DNA of 40,971 nt from Pseudoflavitalea rhizosphaerae (GTDB lineage Bacteria > Bacteroidota > Bacteroidia > Chitinophagales > Chitinophagaceae): positions 276,193-317,163 of the forward strand of contig NZ_RCSU01000008.1 of the NCBI RefSeq assembly GCF_003991355.1. Reading direction: 5' to 3'. A model generated the notes under the pieces. The model was not told where the DNA came from. It did no database searches and was given only the letters and a program-made list of their open reading frames with translations. Each line of letters starts with the position of its first letter. The first letter of the stretch is position 1. Positions 1 to 6,898 of the stretch are shown piece by piece. The translations under genes and the position numbers were made by a program.

Positions 1-14
1 AACAGCGGAATTAA

Positions 15-500
15 TCACAGCAACTCTTCCTGCGTAAACGCCAGCGGCAATAACGAGCTTGCCTTCTCAATAATAAATACTTTTCCTTCCATGCCTGCGA
101 GGATCAGGCGGATCGGCTGGTTAACCCGGCCTTCGAACTCCTGTAAGCTTTGTCTGCAGATGCCACATGGCGCTACCGGATGATCACTGGGGCCATTGGC
201 CTGCTGGTAACTGATAGCGATGGTATCGATGGGAATGCCGGGATACATACTGGCAGCGGTACTGAGCAGTACGCGTTCTGCGCATATGCCTGCGGGGTAG
301 CTGGCATTTTCCTGGTTGGAACCGGCCACTATCTCGCCATTGGCGAGTTTGGCTACCGCTCCAACCAGGAAATTTGAATAAGGTGCATAAGCGTACTGGC
401 TCACCTCCCTGGCCTCGTTGAGCAACCAGGCATCGGATGGTTCCAGCTCGCTGATGGAATCATATACAGTATAAGAGAACTGATAATTTGCTGACTTCAT
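15..500 (-). CDS. cdd: Cytidine deaminase
   Basis: Predicted 161-residue homotetrameric-type cytidine deaminase, which hydrolyses cytidine and deoxycytidine to the uridines in cytosolic pyrimidine salvage. The zinc site is readable: C73-A74-E75 (the Glu is the proton shuttle) followed by P111-C112-x-x-C115, giving three cysteine ligands. The N-terminal substrate-loop sequence SNFLVGA (about 42-48) and N62-x-E64-N65 also fit the family. Length is slightly above the roughly 130-residue bacterial type because of an N-terminal extension of about 20 residues. The start lies 1 nt past the lepB stop, so the two genes are probably co-transcribed and translationally coupled. Confidence is high from the motifs. 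Confidence 0.95.
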   Translation of the reverse strand: MKSANYQFSYTVYDSISELEPSDAWLLNEAREVSQYAYAPYSNFLVGAVAKLANGEIVAGSNQENASYPAGICAERVLLSTAASMYPGIPIDTIAISYQQANGPSDHPVAPCGICRQSLQEFEGRVNQPIRLILAGMEGKVFIIEKASSLLPLAFTQEELL

Positions 501-501
501 G

Positions 502-2007
502 TTAGTGGATCGTCTTGAACAGCCTGTTCCAGCGAACGCCTTTATCCCAGCTCATCCAGATCATCCATGCTTCACCTACCACATGGTCTTCGGGTACATA
601 TCCCCAGTAACGGCTGTCCTGTGATTTATGACGGTTGTCGCCCATCATCCAGAAATAATCCATCTTGAATGTATAGCTGGTAGCAGGCTCGCCATTGATA
701 TAGATCTTTCCTCCCTGTTCTTCCCAGGTATTGCCTTCATACACGCTGATAGCGCGTTTGTACAGCACGATATTCTCAGGTGTGAGTTGAATGGTGGCGC
801 CTTTCTTCGGGATCCAGAGCTTACCGAAATTATCTGCACTCCAGGGGAACATGGCCTGATTGTTTGGAAAGATATCCTCCGATGCCGGAAGGATCTCCTT
901 GTCGGCAGAAACGAATCCGGGGATCTTCTTCACGATCTCCAGTTCATTCAGAGTAAGATTGATGCGATAATCGAATCCTCCCATCGGTTGCAGGTCTGCA
1001 TCGCCTTCGGCCATATTGAGCAGAACTCCCTGCTCACGCAGTGTTTCGGGCTCGATGATCACATTGTTGAATCGGACATGATAATAAGTGGCTGCAGTGG
1101 GACTCACAAAGCCGGGCTCATTGTTCACGTACAGAATTCCATTTTTCAGTTCGATGGTATCGCCGGCGATGGCCACGCATCGTTTGATATAGTTCTCCCG
1201 TTTATCAACCGGGCGTGTGATCACAGTATTTTCGTTCCAAACCCTTTCACGGCCCTGTTCTCTTACGAGATCATAATAAGGGATCCTTGAATCATATTCC
1301 ACCGTGAGCGTATCACCGGCAGGGAAATTGAATACTACTACATCATTTCTCTTCACCGGGCTGGAGAACCAGCGCGTATAAGGAAGATGAATAGCTTCTG
1401 AATATGACTTACCTCCCACTACAGGCATGGTATGATGCACAAATGGAAATGCCAGTGGTGTATTGGGAATACGAGGGCCATAGCTCAACTTGCTCACGAA
1501 AAGAAAATCATTCACCAGCAAAGTCTTTTCCATAGAGCCGGTTGGAATGGTATACGCTTCGAACACGAATGTGCGGATCAGCGTAGCGGCCACGATGGCG
1601 AATACGGCAGCATCCACCCATTCGCGCACCGCGCTCTTACGATGCTTGCGGGCAGTTTCGTAACCGAGGAATTTTGTTTTATCGCTGAATCCGATATAAG
1701 GGAAATAAATGAAGGGCAACAATACGGCGGCGGCATGTTCCAGGAAACCGTATTTACCGAACAGTTTTACAAATTCCACCAGTATCCAGATACTGATGAA
1801 CCAACCGAGTACAGGAATGAATTGTATCCAGAACCAGTATTGTTTGTAACGCGCAGCTTTGAGCATTTCCCAGGTGTTGAGGAAGGGCACCCATGCTTTC
1901 CAGGAAGGGATACCTGCTTTCTCGAACAGTTTTGCCAACCCGATAGCAGGCAGCAGTACGATCAAAAGGGATACCAGGATAATAATGCTCAGATCATGTA
2001 AACTCAT
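502..2007 (-). CDS. lepB: Signal peptidase I, long Bacteroidota form
   Basis: Predicted 501-residue membrane-anchored signal peptidase I that removes signal peptides from exported preproteins. Residues about 5-25 and 57-107 are hydrophobic and resemble the N-terminal membrane module (DUF5684-like) found on Bacteroidota LepB. The S26 peptidase core starts around 130 with a further membrane segment. Catalytic Ser158 sits in PTGSME, the general-base Lys275 in YIKRCVAIAGD, and the conserved box GDNRHKSQDSR lies near the C-terminus. The protein is much longer than the roughly 320-residue E. coli enzyme, because of the N-terminal module and an insertion of about 100 residues between the catalytic lysine region and the last box. 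First gene of a likely operon with cdd. Confidence 0.95.
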   Translation of the reverse strand: MSLHDLSIIILVSLLIVLLPAIGLAKLFEKAGIPSWKAWVPFLNTWEMLKAARYKQYWFWIQFIPVLGWFISIWILVEFVKLFGKYGFLEHAAAVLLPFIYFPYIGFSDKTKFLGYETARKHRKSAVREWVDAAVFAIVAATLIRTFVFEAYTIPTGSMEKTLLVNDFLFVSKLSYGPRIPNTPLAFPFVHHTMPVVGGKSYSEAIHLPYTRWFSSPVKRNDVVVFNFPAGDTLTVEYDSRIPYYDLVREQGRERVWNENTVITRPVDKRENYIKRCVAIAGDTIELKNGILYVNNEPGFVSPTAATYYHVRFNNVIIEPETLREQGVLLNMAEGDADLQPMGGFDYRINLTLNELEIVKKIPGFVSADKEILPASEDIFPNNQAMFPWSADNFGKLWIPKKGATIQLTPENIVLYKRAISVYEGNTWEEQGGKIYINGEPATSYTFKMDYFWMMGDNRHKSQDSRYWGYVPEDHVVGEAWMIWMSWDKGVRWNRLFKTIH

Positions 2008-2033
2008 GCTGTCTTTGTTTATGAGGAATCTTA

Positions 2034-2041
2034 CAAAATTA
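2034..2041 (-). promoter_or_regulatory. Candidate -7 promoter element of lepB
   Basis: On the minus strand this reads TAATTTTG, matching the Bacteroidota -7 pattern TAnnTTTG, 26 nt upstream of the lepB start codon. No clear TTG was found at the -33 position, so the call rests on the -7 match and its placement. Confidence 0.45.
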
Positions 2042-2233
2042 CCACTCCGTTTAACGTTGACTGGAGGGTAAAAACCAATTATTTGCTAAAATAAGGCTAT
2101 ATCCTTTATCACCAAAGCCTGATTCTGAAGGTAATATTCCACCACTGGCCGAAGGATTGCATAGTTCTACCCGGGCAAACAGAATTTGCTCATTAACATT
2201 AGTTGTAATAAATTCCCACCCGTTACAAATAAT

Positions 2234-3109
2234 ATGAATATTTTTTCCATCCGCGATATCGAGAACATGACGGGCATCAAGGCCCATACGCTCCGCATCT
2301 GGGAGCAAAGACATAATATTTTCAATCCCAAAAGAAAGGAAAGCAAACACAGGTTCTATGATTGTGAGGACCTGAAATATATCCTTCGCGTGGCCTACCT
2401 CTATAACAGGGGCATGAAGATCAGCCGTATCGCGGGTATGACGCAGGATGAGATCCGCCAGCATGCACTGGAGCTTCGTCCCGATTGTGAGAATTACGAG
2501 ATCTACGTGAACCAGCTGACCGAAGCTGCGCTTGACTTTGATCAGCCCCGGTTTGAAAAGATATTGAATACGATCCTGCTGCATGCAGGTTTCGAGCGCG
2601 GTATGTTCAATGTGGTGTTCCCGTTGTTGGGCCAGATGGGGTTGCTCTGGCTGGCCGGCAAGGCCCACCCCTGCCAGGAACATTTTGCCAGTGCATTGAT
2701 CATTAAGAAAATCCATCTGGCAATAGATGGACTGGATTGCCCGGCACATTGCCATCCTGAAAGGAAAGTGCTGCTCTTTACACCGGAGAAAGAATACCAC
2801 GAGATCTCCATTCTTTTCATGCAATATTTATTGAAGAAGCAAGGCGTTCCCACTGTGTATATGGGCAGGAATGTATCGCTGGAAGTATTGGAAGTGATGA
2901 AGAACACACAGCAGGGAATTACGCAGGTCTACTTCCACCTGGTGACCAACCTGATCCGTTATGACCTTAAACAATATCTTCAGAAATTATCGACGATTTT
3001 TTCCAGCCAGCAGATTTACTTTTCTTCATCCAGTTTGGTGCATCATATTCCGCATAATGTGAAATTGCTGAATGGGAAGGATGCCTTGCTGTCCTTTGCG
3101 ACTATTTAG
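2234..3109 (+). CDS. MerR-type regulator with cobalamin-binding-like C-terminus
   Basis: Predicted 291-residue transcription factor. Residues 3-70 form a MerR winged helix (FSIRDIENMTGIKAHTLRIW). The C-terminus resembles the B12-binding half of CarH/LitR regulators: W139 is followed by exactly nine residues and then E149-H150 (the W-x9-EH signature), and E187-x-H189 stands where these proteins have E/D-x-H-x-x-G, although the glycine is Ser192 here. In CarH the histidine is the lower axial ligand of adenosylcobalamin and light releases the tetramer from DNA. Light or B12 sensing here is inference. The start at 2234 was preferred over an upstream ATG at 2186 because relatives begin directly with this HTH. 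Divergent from lepB. Confidence 0.8.
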   Translation: MNIFSIRDIENMTGIKAHTLRIWEQRHNIFNPKRKESKHRFYDCEDLKYILRVAYLYNRGMKISRIAGMTQDEIRQHALELRPDCENYEIYVNQLTEAALDFDQPRFEKILNTILLHAGFERGMFNVVFPLLGQMGLLWLAGKAHPCQEHFASALIIKKIHLAIDGLDCPAHCHPERKVLLFTPEKEYHEISILFMQYLLKKQGVPTVYMGRNVSLEVLEVMKNTQQGITQVYFHLVTNLIRYDLKQYLQKLSTIFSSQQIYFSSSSLVHHIPHNVKLLNGKDALLSFATI

Positions 3110-3139
3110 TGGGATGAACCAATTGGAATAGCTAAATGC

Positions 3140-3164
3140 AAAAAAACACTACTTAGGTGTAGTG
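3140..3164 (-). terminator. Rho-independent terminator after the DUF433 gene
   Basis: Stem CACTAC (3147-3152) pairs with GTAGTG (3159-3164) around a 6-nt loop. Read on the minus strand it is followed by seven T residues. It begins 11 nt past the DUF433 stop codon. Confidence 0.6.
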
Positions 3165-3175
3165 GATTTTGAAGG

Positions 3176-3430
3176 TCATTCTTTTATACGTAATCTTTTA
3201 TCATTAATAACGGAGAATTTTCCCTGCATCATTTCCAGGTGCGCCGCAAATAGCAAACATGCCAATATATCATCATTGGTTAAACGAGGATATGCTTGCT
3301 TCAAACTCTCAAAAGAATAACCGTGACCTAATTTCTCAAGGATCAACTCAACCGGTATTCTTGTATTCTTAATGACAGCTTTGCCAAATAATATTGATGG
3401 TTCTGAGGATATATGTGTTTTCCAATCCAT
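3176..3430 (-). CDS. DUF433 (VapB45-like) small protein, orphan
   Basis: Predicted 84-residue DUF433-family protein. The family pattern is visible: an N-terminal segment ending in GKAVIKNTRIPVELILEKL (about 17-35), then YSFESLKQAYPRLTNDDILACL, which resembles a short helix-turn-helix. DUF433 proteins are commonly antitoxins beside a DUF5615 PIN-like toxin. No such partner lies on either side: upstream is a response regulator and downstream a terminator and a convergent gene. The start at 3430 (MDWKTH) was chosen over an ATG 42 nt further upstream because family members begin near this point. Function is therefore only family-level, as an antitoxin-like or DNA-binding protein. Confidence 0.75.
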   Translation of the reverse strand: MDWKTHISSEPSILFGKAVIKNTRIPVELILEKLGHGYSFESLKQAYPRLTNDDILACLLFAAHLEMMQGKFSVINDKRLRIKE

Positions 3431-3510
3431 AGTTACATATTTGATTCTTAGCAAATTTAGACTTAAAACCAAGCTTCACCAAACCGTATAAAAACATGGA
3501 ATTCAACTAT

Positions 3511-4674
3511 TTATTTCCTCGGTAACACATATGCATATACGTCTTCCGCAGTGATATTTTTCCCGGAGAGTATTATAAGCCGCTCTACCACATTACGCAG
3601 TTCGCGGATATTACCTGTCCAGTTATGGGTTTTGAGCGCTTCCAGTGCATCATTATCGATGGACTTTTTAGCGATGCCATAATCGGCGCAAACATCACCC
3701 AGGAATTTATCTACCAGTAATGGGATATCATCACGGCGATCATTGAGCGATGGAACATGGATGATGATCACACTGAGACGGTGATAAAGATCAAGACGGA
3801 AATTCTTCTCGTCCACTTCCTTCAGCAGGTCCTTATTGGTAGCCGCAATCACGCGAACATCCACACTGATATCTTTATCGCCGCCCACGCGGGTGATCTT
3901 TCCTTCCTGGAGTGCGCGCAGCACTTTGGCTTGTGCATTCAGGCTCATATCCCCGATCTCGTCCAGGAAAAGGGTGCCGCCATGAGCGGATTCAAACTTG
4001 CCGATCCTTTGTTTAACGGCGGAGGTGAACGAACCTTTTTCATGACCGAAAAGCTCACTCTCGATCAGTTCGCTGGGAATAGCGGCGCAGTTCACTTCTA
4101 TGAGCGGACCGGAAGCGCGGTTGCTTTTTTCATGCACCCAGCGCGCCACCAGCTCCTTACCTACCCCGTTCTCACCCATTACGAGGATACGGGCATCGGT
4201 AGGCGCTACTTTATCGATGGTTTCTTTGATACGAAGTATCGGACCGGATTCACCGATCATCTCTTCCACCTTGCCCACTTTGCGTTTGAGCACTTTGGTC
4301 TCGGCAACCAGGTTGGTTTTATCGGTGGCGTTGCGGATGGTGATCAGCAGCCTGTTCAGGTCTGGTGGTTTGGCGATATAGTCATAAGCGCCTTTCTTTA
4401 CTGCTTCCACGGCCGTTTCGATGGTACCGTGGCCGGAGATCATGATCACCGGAACATCGGGATTCACTTCACGGGCTTTGTCCAGGAACTCGATGCCATC
4501 CAGTTTAGGCATCTTGATATCACAGAGCACCACATCAAAGGTCCTTTCTTTGAACTTCTTCAATCCTTCTTCTCCGTCGCTTGCTTCTTCGATCTTGTAG
4601 CCTTCATAAGAAAGGATTTCGGAGAGGGTTTTGCGGATCGCTTTTTCGTCGTCGATGATTAAAATATTTGACAT
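3511..4674 (-). CDS. NtrC-family response regulator without DNA-binding domain
   Basis: Predicted 387-residue two-component regulator. Receiver domain 1-120 has acidic D8-D9, phosphoacceptor D52 and switch Lys102. AAA+ domain about 135-370 has Walker A GENGVGKE (167-174), Walker B with D238-E239, and R358 in GNIRELR. Two features are unusual for a sigma54 activator. The GAFTGA loop that contacts sigma54 reads GSFTSA (214-219). The chain also ends at VLPRK just after the AAA+ helical lid, so no Fis-type HTH is present. Such truncated forms occur in Bacteroidota, as far as I recall, and may act from solution or through partners. No histidine kinase is adjacent. The start at 4674 (MSNILIIDDE) was preferred over a 28-codon-longer reading. 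Confidence 0.9.
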   Translation of the reverse strand: MSNILIIDDEKAIRKTLSEILSYEGYKIEEASDGEEGLKKFKERTFDVVLCDIKMPKLDGIEFLDKAREVNPDVPVIMISGHGTIETAVEAVKKGAYDYIAKPPDLNRLLITIRNATDKTNLVAETKVLKRKVGKVEEMIGESGPILRIKETIDKVAPTDARILVMGENGVGKELVARWVHEKSNRASGPLIEVNCAAIPSELIESELFGHEKGSFTSAVKQRIGKFESAHGGTLFLDEIGDMSLNAQAKVLRALQEGKITRVGGDKDISVDVRVIAATNKDLLKEVDEKNFRLDLYHRLSVIIIHVPSLNDRRDDIPLLVDKFLGDVCADYGIAKKSIDNDALEALKTHNWTGNIRELRNVVERLIILSGKNITAEDVYAYVLPRK

Positions 4675-4749
4675 AATATTTAACAAGTTATTGCTGTGGA
4701 ATAATGCCGGTTGATGATCCTTCAGGGTGCGTAAAAATAACAAACCTCC

Positions 4750-5532
4750 ATGAAGCACAAGCTCTTCTTACTATCAATTATTTTGCCGGTTTTAAGTAGC
4801 TGCCAGGACGCAGCTTCAACCGCCGGCCAGCCGTCGGGAAAGACATCGTCAAAACCAGTTCCCACCCGCGTTTCAGAGATGCCGCCGCCGGAAGGATGCC
4901 GGCGGTTCAATGGAACCGACACCGGCTTTGCCACCTGGCTCGGGAATGTATCCCTCAAAAAAGACAACGCCGTTTACCTCTACAATGGTCAGCTCAAAGC
5001 AAATCAGGATGCCCAGTATGCGGTGCTGGATATTCCCGTTGGCCGCAGAGACCTCCAGCAATGCGCCGATGCCGTGATGCGGCTTCGCGCCTCCTGGTTA
5101 TATAGCCAGGGACGGTTCGAAGAGATCAAATTCGCGGACAATAACGGCAGGATGTATGTTTGTCCACCTTCCCCCGACTCCGCCGCCTTTGAACGGTACC
5201 TGCAAACGGTCTATTCCTGGTGCGGCACCATTTCACTGGCACAGCAATTGCGCACTGTTCATTGGTTCAAAGATATTCAGCCCGGCGATGTGCTGATCCG
5301 CGGCGGCTCCCCCGGTCATGCAGTGATAGTAATGGACGTAGTGGTGAATAAGGATGATATGAACCAAAAATACTATATGCTGGCCCAGAGCTATATGCCT
5401 GCGCAAAGCATTCATATACTGAAAAATTATGCGAATAAGGACGGCAGTCCCTGGTACAATGTGCAACAGGCCAACAGGCTCATTTCCACGCCGGAGTGGG
5501 ATTTTTATAAAGATGAGCTGAAAAGATGGTAA
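4750..5532 (+). CDS. DUF4846 lipoprotein
   Basis: Predicted 260-residue lipoprotein. The signal peptide ends in a lipobox with lipidated C18 (VLSSC). The body matches the DUF4846 pattern known mainly from Bacteroidota: YLYNGQLK near 75, then AQYAVLDIPVG and QQCADAVMRLRASWLY, and later GDVLIRGGSPGHAVIVMD, where glycine, histidine and aspartate recall NlpC/P60-like or amidase-fold cores. No enzymatic activity is established to my knowledge. It is transcribed divergently from the response regulator, whose start is 75 bp away, so the two may share a control region. The start at 4750 is supported by the signal peptide. Confidence 0.85.
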   Translation: MKHKLFLLSIILPVLSSCQDAASTAGQPSGKTSSKPVPTRVSEMPPPEGCRRFNGTDTGFATWLGNVSLKKDNAVYLYNGQLKANQDAQYAVLDIPVGRRDLQQCADAVMRLRASWLYSQGRFEEIKFADNNGRMYVCPPSPDSAAFERYLQTVYSWCGTISLAQQLRTVHWFKDIQPGDVLIRGGSPGHAVIVMDVVVNKDDMNQKYYMLAQSYMPAQSIHILKNYANKDGSPWYNVQQANRLISTPEWDFYKDELKRW

Positions 5533-5651
5533 CCGTAAAAAAACAACAATTTGATAGTAAAACCCCCTTGCATAAACGAAGCAGTAATAGTATTTTAGAG
5601 TTGATAAGATCAAGATCCTTTGAAAACAATTATTAACCCCAAAATGTCCTT

Positions 5652-5795
5652 ATGAAGGTAACCCATTTGAACCTTCAACCACAGCCAAAAGTTGGCAAGG
5701 TTGTAATGAGATTAACAATATTAGGCGGATTAGTGCTCGGATGCATTTATGCATTCCTTTTACTTTGTTCTTCCGCTTTTAAGATCTTAGAATAG
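5652..5795 (+). CDS. Small membrane protein, 47 residues, unrecognised
   Basis: A 47-codon ORF runs from ATG at 5652 to TAG at 5793-5795. It has a polar N-terminus (MKVTHLNLQPQPK) and one hydrophobic stretch (residues about 21-41, LTILGGLVLGCIYAFLLLC) that would span a membrane. A rho-independent terminator follows 22 nt after the stop, which supports a genuine short transcript in this otherwise gene-free 367-bp interval. No family was recognised. It could also be a chance ORF, as there is no conservation evidence. Confidence 0.4.
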   Translation: MKVTHLNLQPQPKVGKVVMRLTILGGLVLGCIYAFLLLCSSAFKILE

Positions 5796-5817
5796 TCGAT
5801 CTGACATATCAGCAAGC

Positions 5818-5861
5818 AAACATGCCGGGTTGCGTAGAAGCGCCGGCATGTTTTTGTTTTT
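5818..5861 (+). terminator. Rho-independent terminator
   Basis: AAACATGCCGG (5818-5828) and CCGGCATGTTT (5843-5853) form an 11-bp perfect stem around a 14-nt loop, followed by a T-rich tract to 5861. It ends the transcript of the small membrane ORF and/or the DUF4846 lipoprotein. Confidence 0.8.
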
Positions 5862-5899
5862 ATACGTTTTTTCATTAACACAATACCCGGATCAATCCC

Positions 5900-6208
5900 A
5901 TGTTAAACCCACAGTACAAATTGTACATCAATGATGTTTGGCTCGAAAGCCTTTGGCCTGACGATTACTACAATAACAAGAAAGTCTATTTTTCTACCGG
6001 AGCAAGAAGATTCTTCACTGTTTACCAGGTATTGAGGACTGGTGATTTCACACTGACGATTGTGGACGATGTAACGCATGAGCGCACGATCATCAAAACC
6101 GCGGAAGCGTTTAAGGAATGGGTGACGCCGAGGTATCCGAACTTTGTGCCTTGTCTGGATTCTGTGGAATGGGGCGATCCGGTGGATAGCAGGCTGCAGC
6201 CTAATTAA
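5900..6208 (+). CDS. Hypothetical protein, 102 residues
   Basis: Soluble-looking 102-residue protein rich in aromatic and acidic residues (YINDVWLESLWPDDYY near the start, a C-terminal WVTPRYPNFVPC segment). It has no signal peptide, membrane segment or motif I can name. The ORF starts 39 bp after a terminator, so it likely has its own promoter. Its downstream end abuts the inverted-repeat element at 6211. The protein-like composition and absence of a better ORF on the other strand support it as a gene. Function unknown. Confidence 0.6.
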   Translation: MLNPQYKLYINDVWLESLWPDDYYNNKKVYFSTGARRFFTVYQVLRTGDFTLTIVDDVTHERTIIKTAEAFKEWVTPRYPNFVPCLDSVEWGDPVDSRLQPN

Positions 6209-6210
6209 TT

Positions 6211-6356
6211 GACTCCTCGCATTGTAAAAATGAGACTGGGAAACATACCGCCGCGGGAGAATATGAATTTGACTGTGGATGGAAAGATGGGACGGTAGTT
6301 CTTTTTTCTGCTTTTTCGCTTATGTTTCCGAGGCCTCATTTTTACAAATGCTCGTC
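6211..6356. repeat. Imperfect inverted repeat of about 35 bp arms
   Basis: The left arm (about 6211-6247) and right arm (about 6321-6356) are inverted copies. Shared core TTGTAAAAATGAG (6223-6235) is matched by CTCATTTTTACAA (6335-6347), and GGAAACATA (left end, 6239-6247) by TATGTTTCC (6321-6329). About 73 bp with a CCGCGG motif separates them. The arms are too far apart and too long for an ordinary terminator, and the element lies 20 bp from the point where a toxin gene is cut off. It may be a small non-autonomous mobile element (MITE-like) or a large bidirectional hairpin. No target-site duplication was identified. Confidence 0.6.
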
Positions 6357-6374
6357 GCAGGGGCCGCGGGTGCA

Positions 6375-6437
6375 TCAGTGAATACTCCTGATCTCATCTT
6401 CGGCATTAATTGTCAGTTCGAGCACTTTATAGCTCAT
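6375..6437 (-). pseudogene. Remnant of a RelE/ParE-type toxin gene
   Basis: Twenty codons beginning MSYKVLELTINAEDEI, which read like the first strand and helix of RelE/ParE-superfamily toxins, then a stop at 6375-6377. The ATG overlaps the 3' end of the preceding antitoxin by 11 nt, the coupling expected of an antitoxin-toxin operon. Normal family members are about 95-105 residues and nothing toxin-like continues past the stop, so roughly 80% of the gene is missing. The break is next to the inverted repeat at 6211-6356. The identification rests on a short segment plus context. Confidence 0.5.
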
Positions 6438-6666
6438 TAGATTTCCTTCTTCTAAGTATTGTTTCATGTACTTGCTTCCAGGTGGCAGACTTGTCTTTAC
6501 CACACAAATGCCTGAATCTTCTTTCATCCAGAGTCTTGTCATTCCAATGGGATTCTTTTGCAAGAAGAAAAGTTTTAATTATATTCAGTACGGCCTTTTT
6601 TTGCATGGTGGTCAAATATTGCAAGTTGTAAAGAATCTGTTCTTCAATGGAAGTTGCTTCTTTCAT
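6427..6666 (-). CDS. Antitoxin-like protein of an addiction module, toxin lost
   Basis: Predicted 79-residue protein similar to the antitoxin at 10577-10828. Both share an N-terminal helix followed by QKKAVLxxxKTF (here QKKAVLNIIKTFLLAKES), then an ESxWxDK segment, then GKxK near the C-terminus and a basic tail. This class pairs with RelE/ParE toxins in Bacteroidota, with the antitoxin gene first. The downstream toxin is only a 20-codon stub, so this copy is probably an orphan antitoxin. The middle linker is about four residues shorter than in the intact copy. The start at 6666 (MKEATSI) was chosen over a longer reading because it aligns with the paralogue. Confidence 0.65.
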   Translation of the reverse strand: MKEATSIEEQILYNLQYLTTMQKKAVLNIIKTFLLAKESHWNDKTLDERRFRHLCGKDKSATWKQVHETILRRRKSNEL

Positions 6667-6898
6667 AATATGATTTTTTATCTTCAAGATATCACGAGAC
6701 GATTGTAAGCAGATGGTAACAATGCTGGTTGGCAATATCAATATTTAGAAAAAAATCAATACTATTGTACCTTCAAAACTAAATGTTTACTAATACGATA
6801 CGCTTATAACTGGAAAATTCTCTCTTGGTACCCTAATTAACCGCCCTCACTCCCGACCACTAATATCATTACTGATTAATCTGTAAAACCATTTTGTT

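Noticed and set aside
2051-2824. Long minus-strand ORF opposite the MerR-type regulator
   Set aside because: It is a shadow frame: the plus-strand frame encodes clear MerR and cobalamin-binding-like motifs.
3757-4662. Long plus-strand ORF opposite the response regulator
   Set aside because: Shadow of the NtrC-like coding frame, which has all expected receiver and AAA+ motifs.
6230-6298. 22-codon ORF inside the inverted-repeat element
   Set aside because: Too short, spans the repeat arm, and has no supporting signal.
6375-6563. A 62-codon minus-strand reading over the antitoxin, considered as evidence for a frameshift inside the antitoxin
   Set aside because: The other frame keeps the family C-terminus (GKDKSATWKQ) without interruption. 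Only the last 20 codons of this reading are meaningful, as the start of the truncated toxin.
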